Source: Anaerolinea thermophila (GTDB taxonomy: Bacteria; Chloroflexota; Anaerolineae; Anaerolineales; Anaerolineaceae). Taken from it: DNA of 64,000 nucleotides. Where the stretch lies: the NCBI RefSeq assembly GCF_020723905.1, contig NZ_DYHZ01000004.1:179199-243198 (forward strand), in the 5' to 3' direction. Below, piece after piece: positions 41,500-50,033 of this stretch. Below the pieces are notes generated by a model that ran no database searches, had not been told where the DNA came from, and was given only the letters and a program-made list of their open reading frames with translations. The position numbers and the translations under genes are program-made. How positions within the stretch are numbered: the stretch's first letter is position 1; every line of letters starts with the position of its first letter.

Positions 41500-42060
41500 A
41501 TGAAATTCAAATGCTGGTCGTTTCTTTCGGTTGTGCTGGCGCTTCTGCTGGCGTTTGGCGGGCTGATGGTGCAAACCCTGCCCGCGGCGGCGCAGTCTTC
41601 CGGTCCGGAGGGCAGCGCGCGGGAGAGGATTAAGCAAATGCGTGAAGGGGCGCTGGAACGCACCTATCAGCGTGAACTCAACTGGCTGGCGGCACAGGAA
41701 GATCACCTGAACAACGCCCGCACCTTAGCCGGCAAGACCCGCGAATGGCTCAAAAAAGCCAGTGAGAAGGGGCTGGATGTCAGTGCGCTGGAATCGGCGC
41801 TGGATGCCCTCGATGCCGCCATTGCCGCGGCACAGGGACACCATGATCAGGCGGCGGCAGTGCTGAATGCGCATGCCGGTTTTGACGATGCCGGAAAGGT
41901 GACCGATCCGGCGGCGGCACGGGAGACGGTGGCAAACGCCCACCGCGCGCTGAGCGATGCGCACATGACTCTGAAAAAGGGCATCATTGACTTCCGGCAG
42001 GCGCTGCGCGCCTGGCGCGACGCCCATCGTCCCACCCCTGGAACTCAACCCCAGCCCTGA
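41500..42060 (+). CDS. Exported helical protein of unknown function
   Basis: A 186-residue protein with a cleavable signal peptide (residues 1-31, ending near PAAAQ) and an otherwise almost wholly helical, charged mature part: 'ERTYQRELNWLAAQEDHLNNA', 'DALDAAIAAAQGHHDQAAAV'. The Pro-rich C-terminus looks disordered. GGAGGTGAAAG before the ATG gives a strong start. No family was recognised; coiled-coil or helical-bundle proteins of this kind are found outside the membrane. It is followed 13 bases later by a small lipoprotein gene. Confidence 0.7.
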   Translation: MKFKCWSFLSVVLALLLAFGGLMVQTLPAAAQSSGPEGSARERIKQMREGALERTYQRELNWLAAQEDHLNNARTLAGKTREWLKKASEKGLDVSALESALDALDAAIAAAQGHHDQAAAVLNAHAGFDDAGKVTDPAAARETVANAHRALSDAHMTLKKGIIDFRQALRAWRDAHRPTPGTQPQP

Positions 42061-42073
42061 TGGAGGATGAAGC

Positions 42074-42328
42074 ATGCGCCGTGACCTGTGGATGAAGGCA
42101 ATTCTGGTGGTGCTGGTTCTGGTGATGATCGGGGTGAGTGCCTGTGCCCGTCCGAAACGCCTGCAACAGTCAGCGGACGCTCAGGCTCCTGCGGCGGCAG
42201 GGCAGGTTGTCCTCCCGTCCGAGGGCGGAGAACAGGACTACGTCTCGGTCGCCGATGAAATGGATAAACTCTTTCAGGAACTGGAAGAAGAACTCAACAA
42301 CACCGATACCCTTGCGGATCTTCAGTGA
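42074..42328 (+). CDS. Small lipoprotein
   Basis: An 84-residue protein with a hydrophobic signal and lipobox GVSAC (Cys24). The mature part has an Ala/Pro/Gln linker and a short acidic amphipathic helix ('EMDKLFQELEEELNNTDTL'). GGAGG lies before the ATG. Co-transcribed with the exported helical protein; its acidic helix could dock on it. Function unknown. Confidence 0.65.
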   Translation: MRRDLWMKAILVVLVLVMIGVSACARPKRLQQSADAQAPAAAGQVVLPSEGGEQDYVSVADEMDKLFQELEEELNNTDTLADLQ

Positions 42329-42341
42329 GCCAGTGAGAGAA

Positions 42342-42383
42342 GCAAAACGTCCCCGGCGGAGTAACCTCCCGGGGGCGTTTTGC
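42342..42383. terminator. Convergent terminator hairpin
   Basis: GCAAAACGtCCCCGG pairs with CCGGGGGCGTTTTGC (one bulge/mismatch), with a GC-rich core, between the small lipoprotein and the phosphohexomutase genes. Confidence 0.75.
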
Positions 42384-42469
42384 TTTCCATGGAGAACGGT
42401 TCGATGGGTTTGCCAGTCTGCCTCAAAAAAACATCCCGCAGGATTTCTGCGGGATGGCAGGGTGTCTCT

Positions 42470-43930
42470 TTAGACCACGCTGGCGGCGATTTCTTCGCCA
42501 TAGCCCAGCAGGGCTTTGACCATCTCCGGAGTGCGCCCTTCGGCGTACACCCGCAGAACCGGTTCGGTGCCGGAAGGACGGATGAGCAGCCAGGAATCGT
42601 CCGCCAGGATGTACTTGACCCCGTCCAGCGTGCTGATGTCCACGATGCGCTCGCCGCCGATTCCGGCGGGGGCGTCGTTGACCAGCCGGGCGGTCATCTG
42701 AGATTTGGCAACCGGGCGGCGCAGGCGCAGGTCGGTGCGCTCGTAGTACGCCGGTCCCACCTCTTCCAGCAGTTGACGCACCAGATCGCGCAGGGGGGTG
42801 CGGTACGCCGCCACCATCTCGACGATGAGCAAGCCCATCAGGATGCCATCGCCTTCGGGGATGTGTCCTTTGAAGGAAATGCCGCCCGATTCCTCGCCGC
42901 CGATGAGCACGTCGTCTTTCATCATGTAATCGGCAATGTGGTTGAAGCCCACCGGTGTCTCGTAGAGCGGCAGACCGTATTTCTGGCACAGGCGGTCAAT
43001 CATGCGGGTGGTGGAAACGGTGCGCACCACCGCGCCGCGCAAACCGCGCTTTTCCACCAGATAGCGCAGGCTGAGCGCCATGATCTTGTGCGGATCGACA
43101 AAGTTGCCGTGCTCGTCCATGGCGCCGGTGCGGTCGGCGTCGCCATCGGTGGCGATGCCAAACCCGCCCACGCCGCTGCCGATGGCGCCTGCCAGCGCGC
43201 CCAGGTAACGGGCAATGGGTTCAGGATGCACGCCGCCAAAACCGGGGTTCATCTCGCCGCGGATTTCGATGACTTCACAGCCGGTGCCCTGCAGGATGCC
43301 GCGAATGACTCCGCGACCGGAGCCGTACATGGAATCCACTACAAAGCGGGGCGGGTTGCTGGCGATGACGTCGAAGTCAATCAGGCGGCGCAGGTGGTCG
43401 TAGTACTCGGGGATGGGGTTGAAGCGGATGATGCGCCTTTCTTCCAGAGCGTGCTCGTACTCCATCAGGTTGGGACCGCGGGCTTTGGCTTCGTTGTCGT
43501 TCAGGAAGACTTCCACCTCGCGGCACTGTTCGGGCAGGGCAGAGCCGCCGTAGTAGGATTTGAGTTTCACGCCGTTGTAGCGCGGGGCATTGTGCGAGGC
43601 GGTAATCATCACCCCGCCGATGGCGTTGCGGTTGTACACGGCGTAGGAAATGGCAGGCGTGGGGGCGTCTGCCTGCGCCAGATAGACGGTGAAATCGTTG
43701 GCGGCAAGCACGCGAGCCACTTCCTGCGCAAACCGGTCGGAGAGGAAGCGGGTATCGAAGCCGACAATCATGCGCCGGGGGTCAATCGGGCGGTCGGTGG
43801 GCAGGTTTTCTGTCCATGAACCGCTGGCGATGGAATCGGCAATGGCTTGCGCCACCATGCGCAGGTTGGTAAAGGTGAAGGTATCTGAGATGACGGCACG
43901 CCAGCCGTCGGTACCAAAATGAATGGGCAT
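42470..43930 (-). CDS. Phosphoglucomutase/phosphomannomutase
   Basis: A 486-residue alpha-D-phosphohexomutase with the four domains of the family. The phosphoserine loop is 'GVMITASHNAPRYNG' with Ser112. The Mg loop 'GIATDGDADRTGAMDEHG' has the DGDAD ligands. The sugar-binding loop is 'GGEESGGISFKGHIPEGDG', and the phosphate-binding loop 'LLIRPSGTEPVLRVYAEG' is near the C-terminus. It interconverts hexose 1- and 6-phosphates for glycan and storage metabolism. AAGGAG precedes the ATG. Glucose versus mannose specificity is not decided by these motifs. Confidence 0.9.
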   Translation of the reverse strand: MPIHFGTDGWRAVISDTFTFTNLRMVAQAIADSIASGSWTENLPTDRPIDPRRMIVGFDTRFLSDRFAQEVARVLAANDFTVYLAQADAPTPAISYAVYNRNAIGGVMITASHNAPRYNGVKLKSYYGGSALPEQCREVEVFLNDNEAKARGPNLMEYEHALEERRIIRFNPIPEYYDHLRRLIDFDVIASNPPRFVVDSMYGSGRGVIRGILQGTGCEVIEIRGEMNPGFGGVHPEPIARYLGALAGAIGSGVGGFGIATDGDADRTGAMDEHGNFVDPHKIMALSLRYLVEKRGLRGAVVRTVSTTRMIDRLCQKYGLPLYETPVGFNHIADYMMKDDVLIGGEESGGISFKGHIPEGDGILMGLLIVEMVAAYRTPLRDLVRQLLEEVGPAYYERTDLRLRRPVAKSQMTARLVNDAPAGIGGERIVDISTLDGVKYILADDSWLLIRPSGTEPVLRVYAEGRTPEMVKALLGYGEEIAASVV

Positions 43931-43996
43931 GCAGGGTTTCTCCTTGTTAAGATAAAAAGTTCAATTTAACCGTTTCCCGGGGATGTTCATGGAATG

Positions 43997-45220
43997 TCAC
44001 CATCCGGGGGCGGGGGTGGCGGTTGCCAGCAGGGCGCGCACAATCCAGCCTTCCACGCCGTCGGCGGTGCGGATTTTCACCCAGGTGGCGCCGTCGGCAG
44101 TGGCGACATCGTTCAGCACTTCGACGATGATGCCGTTGAGCAGGCTCTTGACGATGGCGGCGTTGTAGCCCGGTTCGGCGCGAATCACCGCGCCGTTACT
44201 GCCCTTGACGTTGATACGCGCCCACACCGGCGTAGGCTGTGGGGTGACGGTCATGGTGGGGGTGTTGGTGGGGATGAGGGTGCGCGTGGGGGTGGCGGTA
44301 CCGGTGACGGTTGCCGTGGCGGTGAGCGTGGGGGTTGCCAGAGCCCCGGCGGGGGTGGAAGTGACCTGTTCATTCACGGAAGGCGGGGCAGATGCCTGCG
44401 GTGCCTGCGGGGCGGTCATCTCCGGCAACTGGATGACCGGGATGCCGCCGCTGAGCCAGATGACCAGCGCGGCAACCACCACGGTCATGTAGGCGCCGGT
44501 GAAGAGGTAACTCCACCCGTTGAGGGGGCGCAGACCCTGAATCACCAGGGTGACGGCGCCCAGCAGGGCGGCAACCGCCAGACCGATGAAGAACACCACC
44601 ATGCCGTTGTACCACGGTAGAGGGGCGCCGGAGGTAAGCCCGTAGCCCGCCGCGCCCAATGGCAGGAACAGCGCATACGCCATGGCGACACTGCTGACCA
44701 GCGGACGCTGCTGTGTGGAGCGCACCAGCAGGACGGTGGACAGAATTGTCCCGAGGCTGAGCAGAAGCAGGCTGTAGCCGTCCAGACGCAGGAGGTAAGA
44801 TAACTGCACCCAGCCGTTCAGGGCAAGCAACCGGGCGGGAATGCCCGTCAGTGTGCCGGTGAGGAAGAAAATCAACCCGCCGATGAGCGTACTGACCAGC
44901 GAGCGCAGGAGGAAGCCGGTGGAACCAGCCACGCCTGCCACCCCCATGCCCAGCACCGGCGCCATGAAGGGCGCCAGCAATGCGGCAAGCACCACCAGCG
45001 CGGGTGAATCCAGCAAAAGGGCGATGCCGGTCACCAGCCCTGCCAGCAGGGCAGAGAGGAAGAACTCCGCGCCGGGGGTGGTGCGCTCGCCCAGAGCATC
45101 CAGAAACGCCGATTGTTCATCGTGACGCTCGGGGATGACCATGCGGCGCAATCGCCGCCGCCGGGCGGGCGGAAGTTCTTCTTCCGGCAGAGGGATGGGT
45201 TCACTGGCAGGCAGGGTCAT
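43997..45220 (-). CDS. DUF389 membrane protein fused to an SH3-like domain
   Basis: A 407-residue protein starting at the ATG that overlaps the HAD gene stop by 4 bases. A charged cytoplasmic N-terminus leads to a DUF389-type membrane region ('ALLAPFMAPVLGMGVAGVAGS', about 9-10 helices, residues ~50-285). A Thr/Pro linker (~285-335) and a C-terminal bacterial SH3 (SH3b) domain follow ('GAVIRAEPGYNAAIVKSLLNG', 'TWVKIRTADGVEGWIVRALL'). The SH3 part is predicted to lie outside the membrane and bind cell wall or protein. The linker fusion is unusual for DUF389. Confidence 0.75.
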   Translation of the reverse strand: MTLPASEPIPLPEEELPPARRRRLRRMVIPERHDEQSAFLDALGERTTPGAEFFLSALLAGLVTGIALLLDSPALVVLAALLAPFMAPVLGMGVAGVAGSTGFLLRSLVSTLIGGLIFFLTGTLTGIPARLLALNGWVQLSYLLRLDGYSLLLLSLGTILSTVLLVRSTQQRPLVSSVAMAYALFLPLGAAGYGLTSGAPLPWYNGMVVFFIGLAVAALLGAVTLVIQGLRPLNGWSYLFTGAYMTVVVAALVIWLSGGIPVIQLPEMTAPQAPQASAPPSVNEQVTSTPAGALATPTLTATATVTGTATPTRTLIPTNTPTMTVTPQPTPVWARINVKGSNGAVIRAEPGYNAAIVKSLLNGIIVEVLNDVATADGATWVKIRTADGVEGWIVRALLATATPAPGW

Positions 45221-45687
45221 CTTCGCAACGTTGCCACCAATCGTGTGGGTTTTAAGAGCAACTCCAGTGCAGGAAGGATGCCAGGCGCGCAGAGATCTGC
45301 CGATTGCAGGGTGGAAAGGGCGGTGCCTTCCGGCGAGAGCACGCAAATGCCGATGCGGGCTTCGCGGAGCATCAGGGCGTCGTTGGCGCCCTGTCCAATG
45401 GCAACCACCTGCTCTGCGCCCAGCGAGCGCACAAAGGCGGCTTTTTGTTCGGCTTCATCCCCTGCCTGCAGGCGGTGTGCCTGAACTCCCAGTTGACGGT
45501 CGAGCGCCGCCTGCCCGCCGTGCGTATCGGCAGTGATGAGATGAATCTCCAGCCGATCGCGGATCTGGTCGAGCAGAGGGCGCACCCCTTCGATGAGATG
45601 TCCATCTACGGCAAGGGTGCCGTTGACATCCAGCACCAGATGGCTCAGGCGAATCACCCCCTGACCGGGAACGGTCAATTCAATCAT
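45217..45687 (-). CDS. HAD-family phosphatase-like protein (COG4087-type)
   Basis: A 156-residue HAD protein. Motif I is 'LVLDVNGTLAVDG' (Asp20, with Asn22 in place of the second Asp, as in P-type-ATPase-like soluble HADs). Motif II is 'HLITADTHG', and motif IV 'VVAIGQGANDALML'. There is no cap domain. It starts 6 bases after a TATAAT box and has no Shine-Dalgarno, so it is probably leaderless. Its stop overlaps the DUF389-SH3 start by ATGA, so the two are co-transcribed. Confidence 0.8.
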   Translation of the reverse strand: MIELTVPGQGVIRLSHLVLDVNGTLAVDGHLIEGVRPLLDQIRDRLEIHLITADTHGGQAALDRQLGVQAHRLQAGDEAEQKAAFVRSLGAEQVVAIGQGANDALMLREARIGICVLSPEGTALSTLQSADLCAPGILPALELLLKPTRLVATLRR

Positions 45688-45693
45688 ACCGCA

Positions 45694-45699
45694 ATTATA
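45694..45699 (-). promoter_or_regulatory. -10 box of the HAD gene (leaderless)
   Basis: On the minus strand TATAAT, TGCGGT, then ATG; the -10 element ends 6 bases before the codon. Confidence 0.55.
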
Positions 45700-45784
45700 A
45701 TACACTCCGCAGGGGGCTGTTGCCGGCGCTGGAGATGCCCGCGGCAGGGCGAGGGCGGATGCCGGTAAAGAATCGGTTAGAGGG

Positions 45785-45900
45785 TTATCCCCCGCTCATC
45801 CCCGATTCGTCCACCGATTCTCCACAGTTTTCCACAATTTTGTGGGGGTTTTCCACAGATTTTCTGGGAGTTATCCACAGGAAAGGAGAGTCTATCCACA
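45785..45900. other. Second DnaA-box cluster
   Basis: Within 116 bp: one perfect TTATCCACA (45871-45879) and near matches TTATCCCCC (45785), TTCTCCACA (45818), TTTTCCACA (45828 and 45849) and CTATCCACA (45892), all on the plus strand. That is opposite to the main cluster at 25163-25371. It lies in the 277-bp gap before a glycosyltransferase gene and could be part of a bipartite origin, a DnaA-titration site or a DnaA-regulated promoter. Confidence 0.6.
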
Positions 45901-45946
45901 GAGAGGTTGTCCTGGTGGGGGAAATCCTGCCGGAAAGGCTCTGTGG

Positions 45947-45952
45947 TATACT
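45947..45952 (+). promoter_or_regulatory. -10 box of the GT2 gene
   Basis: TATACT 12 bases before the start codon, next to the last DnaA box of the cluster; the predicted leader is only about 5 bases. Confidence 0.45.
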
Positions 45953-45964
45953 ATCGGCGTTGCT

Positions 45965-46939
45965 ATGAAATTGATCATTCAAATTCCCTGTTATAACGAA
46001 GCCGAGGTTCTGCCGCACACGCTGAGCCTGTTGCCGCGTCAAATGGAGGGCTTTGATGCTGTTGAGGTGCTGGTTGTGGATGACGGCAGTCAGGACAACA
46101 CTGCTGAGGTTGCCCGGGCGGCGGGTGCCGATCATGTGGTGCGTCTGCGCAAACACAGCGGGCTGGCAAAAGCCTTTGCCGCCGGGCTGGATGCCAGTCT
46201 GCGCGCCGGGGCGGATGTCATCCTGAATACCGATGCCGATAATCAATACAGCGCCGAGGACATCCCCACCCTTCTGCGCCCGATTCTGGAAGGCAAAGCC
46301 GATCTGGTGATTGGCGACCGCGGGGTGGCAACGCTGGAGCATTTTGCGCCGTTGAAGCGGCGTTTGCAGGTGTGGGGCAGTCACGTGGTCTCTCGCGCGG
46401 CGGGGTTGAGCATTCCCGATGCCACCAGTGGTTTCCGCGCGCTGACGCGCGAAGCCGCCCTGCGCACGCTGGTGCTCTCCGATTATTCCTACACGCTGGA
46501 GACGCTCATCCAGGCGGGCAACAGTCCCATTGCGGTGATGTCGGTGCCCATTCGTACCAATCCGCCCACCCGTCCTTCGCGGCTCATCCGCAGTATCGGC
46601 GATTACCTGCGCAATTCGAGCATCACCATTGTGCGTTCGTACTCCATGCACCGTCCCCTGCGGGTGTTCAGTGTCGTCGGGGGGATTCTTCTGCTGGTGG
46701 CGTTCGGGCTGGGTATGCGCTTTGTCATCCTGCGCTATGTGCTGGGACAGGATGTGGCGCAGGTGCAGGCACTCATCCTTGCCGCGATTCTTGCCATCAT
46801 CGGCTTCCAGACGCTGATGATCGGGCTGGTGGCAGATTTGATTGCCTTCAACCGCAAGATCTTGGAGGAAGTGCTCTACCGCGTGCGCCAGCAGGATTAC
46901 GAGAGAGGGGAGAGCAACGCCTCTCTTAAGGAACGATAA
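45965..46939 (+). CDS. Family 2 glycosyltransferase with two C-terminal membrane helices
   Basis: A 324-residue protein starting [14 protein letters not shown]. The GT-A domain (residues 1-~230) has '[12 protein letters not shown]' and the metal-binding DxD in '[14 protein letters not shown]'. '[10 protein letters not shown]' and '[14 protein letters not shown]' match the dolichol-phosphate-mannose synthase/GtrB-type family. Two helices follow (~238-300). The product is probably a polyprenyl-phosphate sugar. The upstream region holds the DnaA-box cluster. Confidence 0.85.
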   Translation: MKLIIQIPCYNEAEVLPHTLSLLPRQMEGFDAVEVLVVDDGSQDNTAEVARAAGADHVVRLRKHSGLAKAFAAGLDASLRAGADVILNTDADNQYSAEDIPTLLRPILEGKADLVIGDRGVATLEHFAPLKRRLQVWGSHVVSRAAGLSIPDATSGFRALTREAALRTLVLSDYSYTLETLIQAGNSPIAVMSVPIRTNPPTRPSRLIRSIGDYLRNSSITIVRSYSMHRPLRVFSVVGGILLLVAFGLGMRFVILRYVLGQDVAQVQALILAAILAIIGFQTLMIGLVADLIAFNRKILEEVLYRVRQQDYERGESNASLKER

Positions 46940-47465
46940 CCGCCCCCAGAGATAGTTGTTGATTCGGGGTCAGTTGAATCAGCATGGGCGTCATATCGTC
47001 CATGGACTTGACCGCAAGTTCATAATCGTATCCCAGATTGACCACCAGGAAATAATTCCCCGGTGTCAGATTGTTAAACGTAAACTCACCCTTTTCATTG
47101 GTTTTCGCGGCAATATCCCCTTTATCTGCCAGCGGACCTGCCAGAATGGGTGGGGGTTGATCGCGGTTATCTCCCTGAGCAGGGGTGAGGTAAATGAAGA
47201 AGTTGGTCAGCACCGCAGAATGGGATTTCTGATAGAGGATTCCGCTCAAAGAGGCTTTTCCTTCATCGGGAACCGGCGCCGGTACGCTCCCGGAAGGGAC
47301 TTCGGAAGAGGAGTTTTGAGGGGCGGCGTACCCTTCCATGCCCTGAGACCCCATGGTGGGATATCCTGCAACAGAGGGAGTTGCGGAGGGACTGGCTGCC
47401 GGAGCGCATGCGGACAATGCCATCACGAGAACGACCAAAACCACAAAAGAGATGCGAAATTTCAT
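46926..47465 (-). CDS. Lipoprotein with carboxypeptidase-regulatory-like domain
   Basis: A 179-residue lipoprotein: signal peptide with lipobox ALSAC, a Ser/Pro-rich linker (~22-75), then a small beta-sandwich resembling CarboxypepD_reg ('[27 protein letters not shown]' near residue 115). Such domains bind carbohydrate or protein at the cell surface. AAGGAACAGGT precedes the ATG. Its 3' end overlaps the convergent GT2 gene by 14 bases, and it is divergent from the surface-protein gene. Confidence 0.75.
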   Translation of the reverse strand: MKFRISFVVLVVLVMALSACAPAASPSATPSVAGYPTMGSQGMEGYAAPQNSSSEVPSGSVPAPVPDEGKASLSGILYQKSHSAVLTNFFIYLTPAQGDNRDQPPPILAGPLADKGDIAAKTNEKGEFTFNNLTPGNYFLVVNLGYDYELAVKSMDDMTPMLIQLTPNQQLSLGAVIVP

Positions 47466-47629
47466 ACCTGTTCCTTTGCAAGGTTTTTTTCGAGCGTTGT
47501 TTCAGGGTTGATTTTACATGATTCTTTCCCATCTGGCATACCCCTCTGAATAATACCAATGGATTATTGAAAATGCCGGGTTGAAACGCTATGCTTATCT
47601 TAGCCTTTAAATCCCAAAGGAGGATTGGT

Positions 47630-49060
47630 ATGCTGAAAAAATCACTCATTTCTTTGCTCTCGGCGGTCATGATTCTGACTCTGGTGTTTGCCACGAGCGC
47701 CTCAGCCGCCGCAACCACCAAATCGCTTTCCACGAACTTCACCCTGGTGAATCTGGGAAGCAGTTCCGCCGATGTGGTGGTGGACTATGTCAAACCCGAT
47801 GGAACCCCCTGGACGGGTTCTTCCTATACCAGCGCCACCATCCCGGCAGATGGCGGTCAGTGGATTGTCCGGCAGTATTTCGACACCCTGACCCCCGGAC
47901 AGGGCTCGGTGGTGATCTCCGCCACCCAGCCTCTTGGTGCGCTGGTGCAGTTGATCAACCGCAGTGGCGTTCCCACTTCCGGTGCGTATAAGGGCTTCAA
48001 TGCTGGCACCGCCAAAGCCTACGTGCCGCTGGTGGCTCGCCAGGGAACCTCGGCAACCGGAACTGCCAATTCTCAAATCATGATTCAAAATATTGGTTCT
48101 GCGGCAATTGATGTGACCGTTGCGCTGACTCAGGTTGGGGATACCACCCCCGATTACACCAAGACCATCACGGGCATTGCCCCCAAAGCCACCTACACCT
48201 ACGATATTTCGGATGAGACCAACCTCCCCACCAACTGGTTTGGCTCGGCTGAGGTTTCGGTGACCACTTCCGGCGGGCAGGTTGCGGTGGTTTCCAACCT
48301 CTTCTTTGGCGCCGACAGCCTGATGACCTTCAGCGGCTTCCCGCAGGAATCGGTTGACTCGGTCTGGTTCGTCCCCTTGCTGTACTCTCGTCTGACCAAC
48401 TCCCTCAACACCTCTCTGGCGGTTCAAAACCTCGATACCACCGATATTGCAGCGGGCGATCTGGTCCTGAACTGCACCAAGGATCCTGCTTACACCGGGC
48501 CGGCCACACTGACCATTTCGAACGCCACCGCCATTCCGGTGAAAGGCTCTTACACCTTCAACACGCTGGTAGATACCACCAACTTCCCCACCAACTGGCA
48601 GGGCTCCTGCAAAGTCTCCGTGACCTCCGGGAAGAAGGTTGTGACGCTGGTGATGTACCGCTGGGTAAACACCAAAGATCAGGCGGCTTATGAAGCCATC
48701 CCCGGCTCCTCGACGGGCACCACCGCTTACGTCCCGCTGATTGCCAAGCGGCTCAGCAACGGCTTCTCCACCACCGTCACCATTCAGAATCTCTCCACCA
48801 ATCCTGCCACGGTCACGTTGACCTACACGCCTTCGGGTGGCGGCACGCCGATTGTCCGCACGGGCATCACCATTCCGGCAGAGTCCAGCATTGTGCGCAA
48901 CTTCCGCCTCTCCGGGACTGAATTGCCCGAAATCACCGATGGCTGGCAGGGTTCTCTGAAGATCGTTTCTGACCAACCCGTTCACGCCTACATTGCCAAC
49001 ACCTACATCACCCCGCCCAACGGCGATCAGTTCATGGCTTACACCGCTCTGGTGCCATAA
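47630..49060 (+). CDS. Secreted surface protein with four tandem beta-repeats
   Basis: A 476-residue protein with a cleavable signal peptide (residues 1-~30, ending SASAA) and AAAGGAGG before the ATG. The mature part is about four ~110-residue repeats, each with an N-Q/N-L/I-G-type strand: 'FTLVNLGSSSADVVVDYV', 'IMIQNIGSAAIDVTVALT', 'LAVQNLDTTDIAAGDLVL' and 'VTIQNLSTNPATVTLTYT'. The linkers contain a 'AYVPL(V/I)A' motif. It is Ser/Thr-rich with few Lys and no anchor. The composition and strong ribosome binding site suggest an abundant S-layer-like or extracellular protein; the family was not recognised. Confidence 0.7.
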   Translation: MLKKSLISLLSAVMILTLVFATSASAAATTKSLSTNFTLVNLGSSSADVVVDYVKPDGTPWTGSSYTSATIPADGGQWIVRQYFDTLTPGQGSVVISATQPLGALVQLINRSGVPTSGAYKGFNAGTAKAYVPLVARQGTSATGTANSQIMIQNIGSAAIDVTVALTQVGDTTPDYTKTITGIAPKATYTYDISDETNLPTNWFGSAEVSVTTSGGQVAVVSNLFFGADSLMTFSGFPQESVDSVWFVPLLYSRLTNSLNTSLAVQNLDTTDIAAGDLVLNCTKDPAYTGPATLTISNATAIPVKGSYTFNTLVDTTNFPTNWQGSCKVSVTSGKKVVTLVMYRWVNTKDQAAYEAIPGSSTGTTAYVPLIAKRLSNGFSTTVTIQNLSTNPATVTLTYTPSGGGTPIVRTGITIPAESSIVRNFRLSGTELPEITDGWQGSLKIVSDQPVHAYIANTYITPPNGDQFMAYTALVP

Positions 49061-49083
49061 CACTGGCTGAGTTCATTCAATCG

Positions 49084-49113
49084 AAAGGGCTGACCCCACG
49101 GGGTCAGCCCTTT
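49084..49113. terminator. Strong bidirectional terminator
   Basis: A 14-bp perfect stem AAAGGGCTGACCCC / GGGGTCAGCCCTTT with a minimal loop, between the convergent surface-protein gene and the membrane-protein gene, overlapping the latter's stop region. Confidence 0.85.
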
Positions 49114-50033
49114 CTGGTTTGTCCCTCTCCGGCGCGGGTGCCGCTTCCCAGGATCAGGGCAATCAGAATCCAGAGCAGTTCTGCCAGCGAATACAGAAGG
49201 CGCGAAAGCACGGCAATCCATGCAGATTGTCCTGCCGGAACATTCACCAGTTGAGTCAGCAAGAAAGAAAGGGAAACTTCCCGGATGCCCATTCCGCCGG
49301 GAATGAAGAGCACAAAGAAGCCCGCCAGCCACGAAAAGGTGTAGCAGAAGGCAATCAGTGCGCTCTTTTGCAGGGTGATGAAATCAAAAACAGACCCGCT
49401 CTGTACCCCAAAGAGCAGGAAAATGGTGCTGATCCCTAGAAGCACCCATTGAATCACTCCGGAATACCCCGCAATGAGCCAGTCTGGCAGGTGAATCTGA
49501 AAAGGCAGCCATTGATTCTGTTGAATGACGGGAAGTGAGAGTATTTTCCAGACCAGGAAGGGGAGCAGAAGGGTGAGGAAAACCACCATCAGGAACCCCG
49601 GGAGAGGCAGGTTCGAAAACAGCCCGGCGAACAGGAACAGCGCCATGAATGCCGTGAGAATAATCTGAAGCACTTCCAGTACAGACGAGAGGTTTCCCTG
49701 AGAAGCAGGGATTTGATAAGCCTCTTTCAGCCACTCACTCCGGTTCAGATACCCCCACACGCCGCCGGGAATGTAACGGGGGATTAACGACAGGCTGTAT
49801 CCTCTGGCGATTTGAAGATACCGCAACGGAATGCCCATGGCGTTCAGAATCTGCTTCCAGATGAAAATCTGGAGCGCAATGAGCAGAAACATGGTGAGAA
49901 ACGCCAGAAAAATCCATCCCCACACCATGCGCAAAGGCGATGAGGAGATGGAGAGAATTGCCTGAACGATCTGGGAAAGGAAAAGCCCAAAGCCGATTGC
50001 CAGTCCCAGACGACGAGCCCATTTTCTGATCAT
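49104..50033 (-). CDS. Lysylphosphatidylglycerol-synthase-TM-like membrane protein (UPF0104)
   Basis: A 309-residue protein with about eight helices. 'FSWLAGFFVLFIPGGMGIREVSLSFLL' is the conserved signature of the LPG_synthase_TM/UPF0104 family, and 'SLIPRYIPGGVWGYLNR' is the second. It lacks the cytosolic aminoacyl-transferase domain of MprF, so it may act as a flippase-like or envelope-glycolipid protein. ATGA coupling to the upstream methyltransferase gene places it in a GT4, methyltransferase, membrane-protein operon. Confidence 0.85.
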   Translation of the reverse strand: MIRKWARRLGLAIGFGLFLSQIVQAILSISSSPLRMVWGWIFLAFLTMFLLIALQIFIWKQILNAMGIPLRYLQIARGYSLSLIPRYIPGGVWGYLNRSEWLKEAYQIPASQGNLSSVLEVLQIILTAFMALFLFAGLFSNLPLPGFLMVVFLTLLLPFLVWKILSLPVIQQNQWLPFQIHLPDWLIAGYSGVIQWVLLGISTIFLLFGVQSGSVFDFITLQKSALIAFCYTFSWLAGFFVLFIPGGMGIREVSLSFLLTQLVNVPAGQSAWIAVLSRLLYSLAELLWILIALILGSGTRAGEGQTRKG

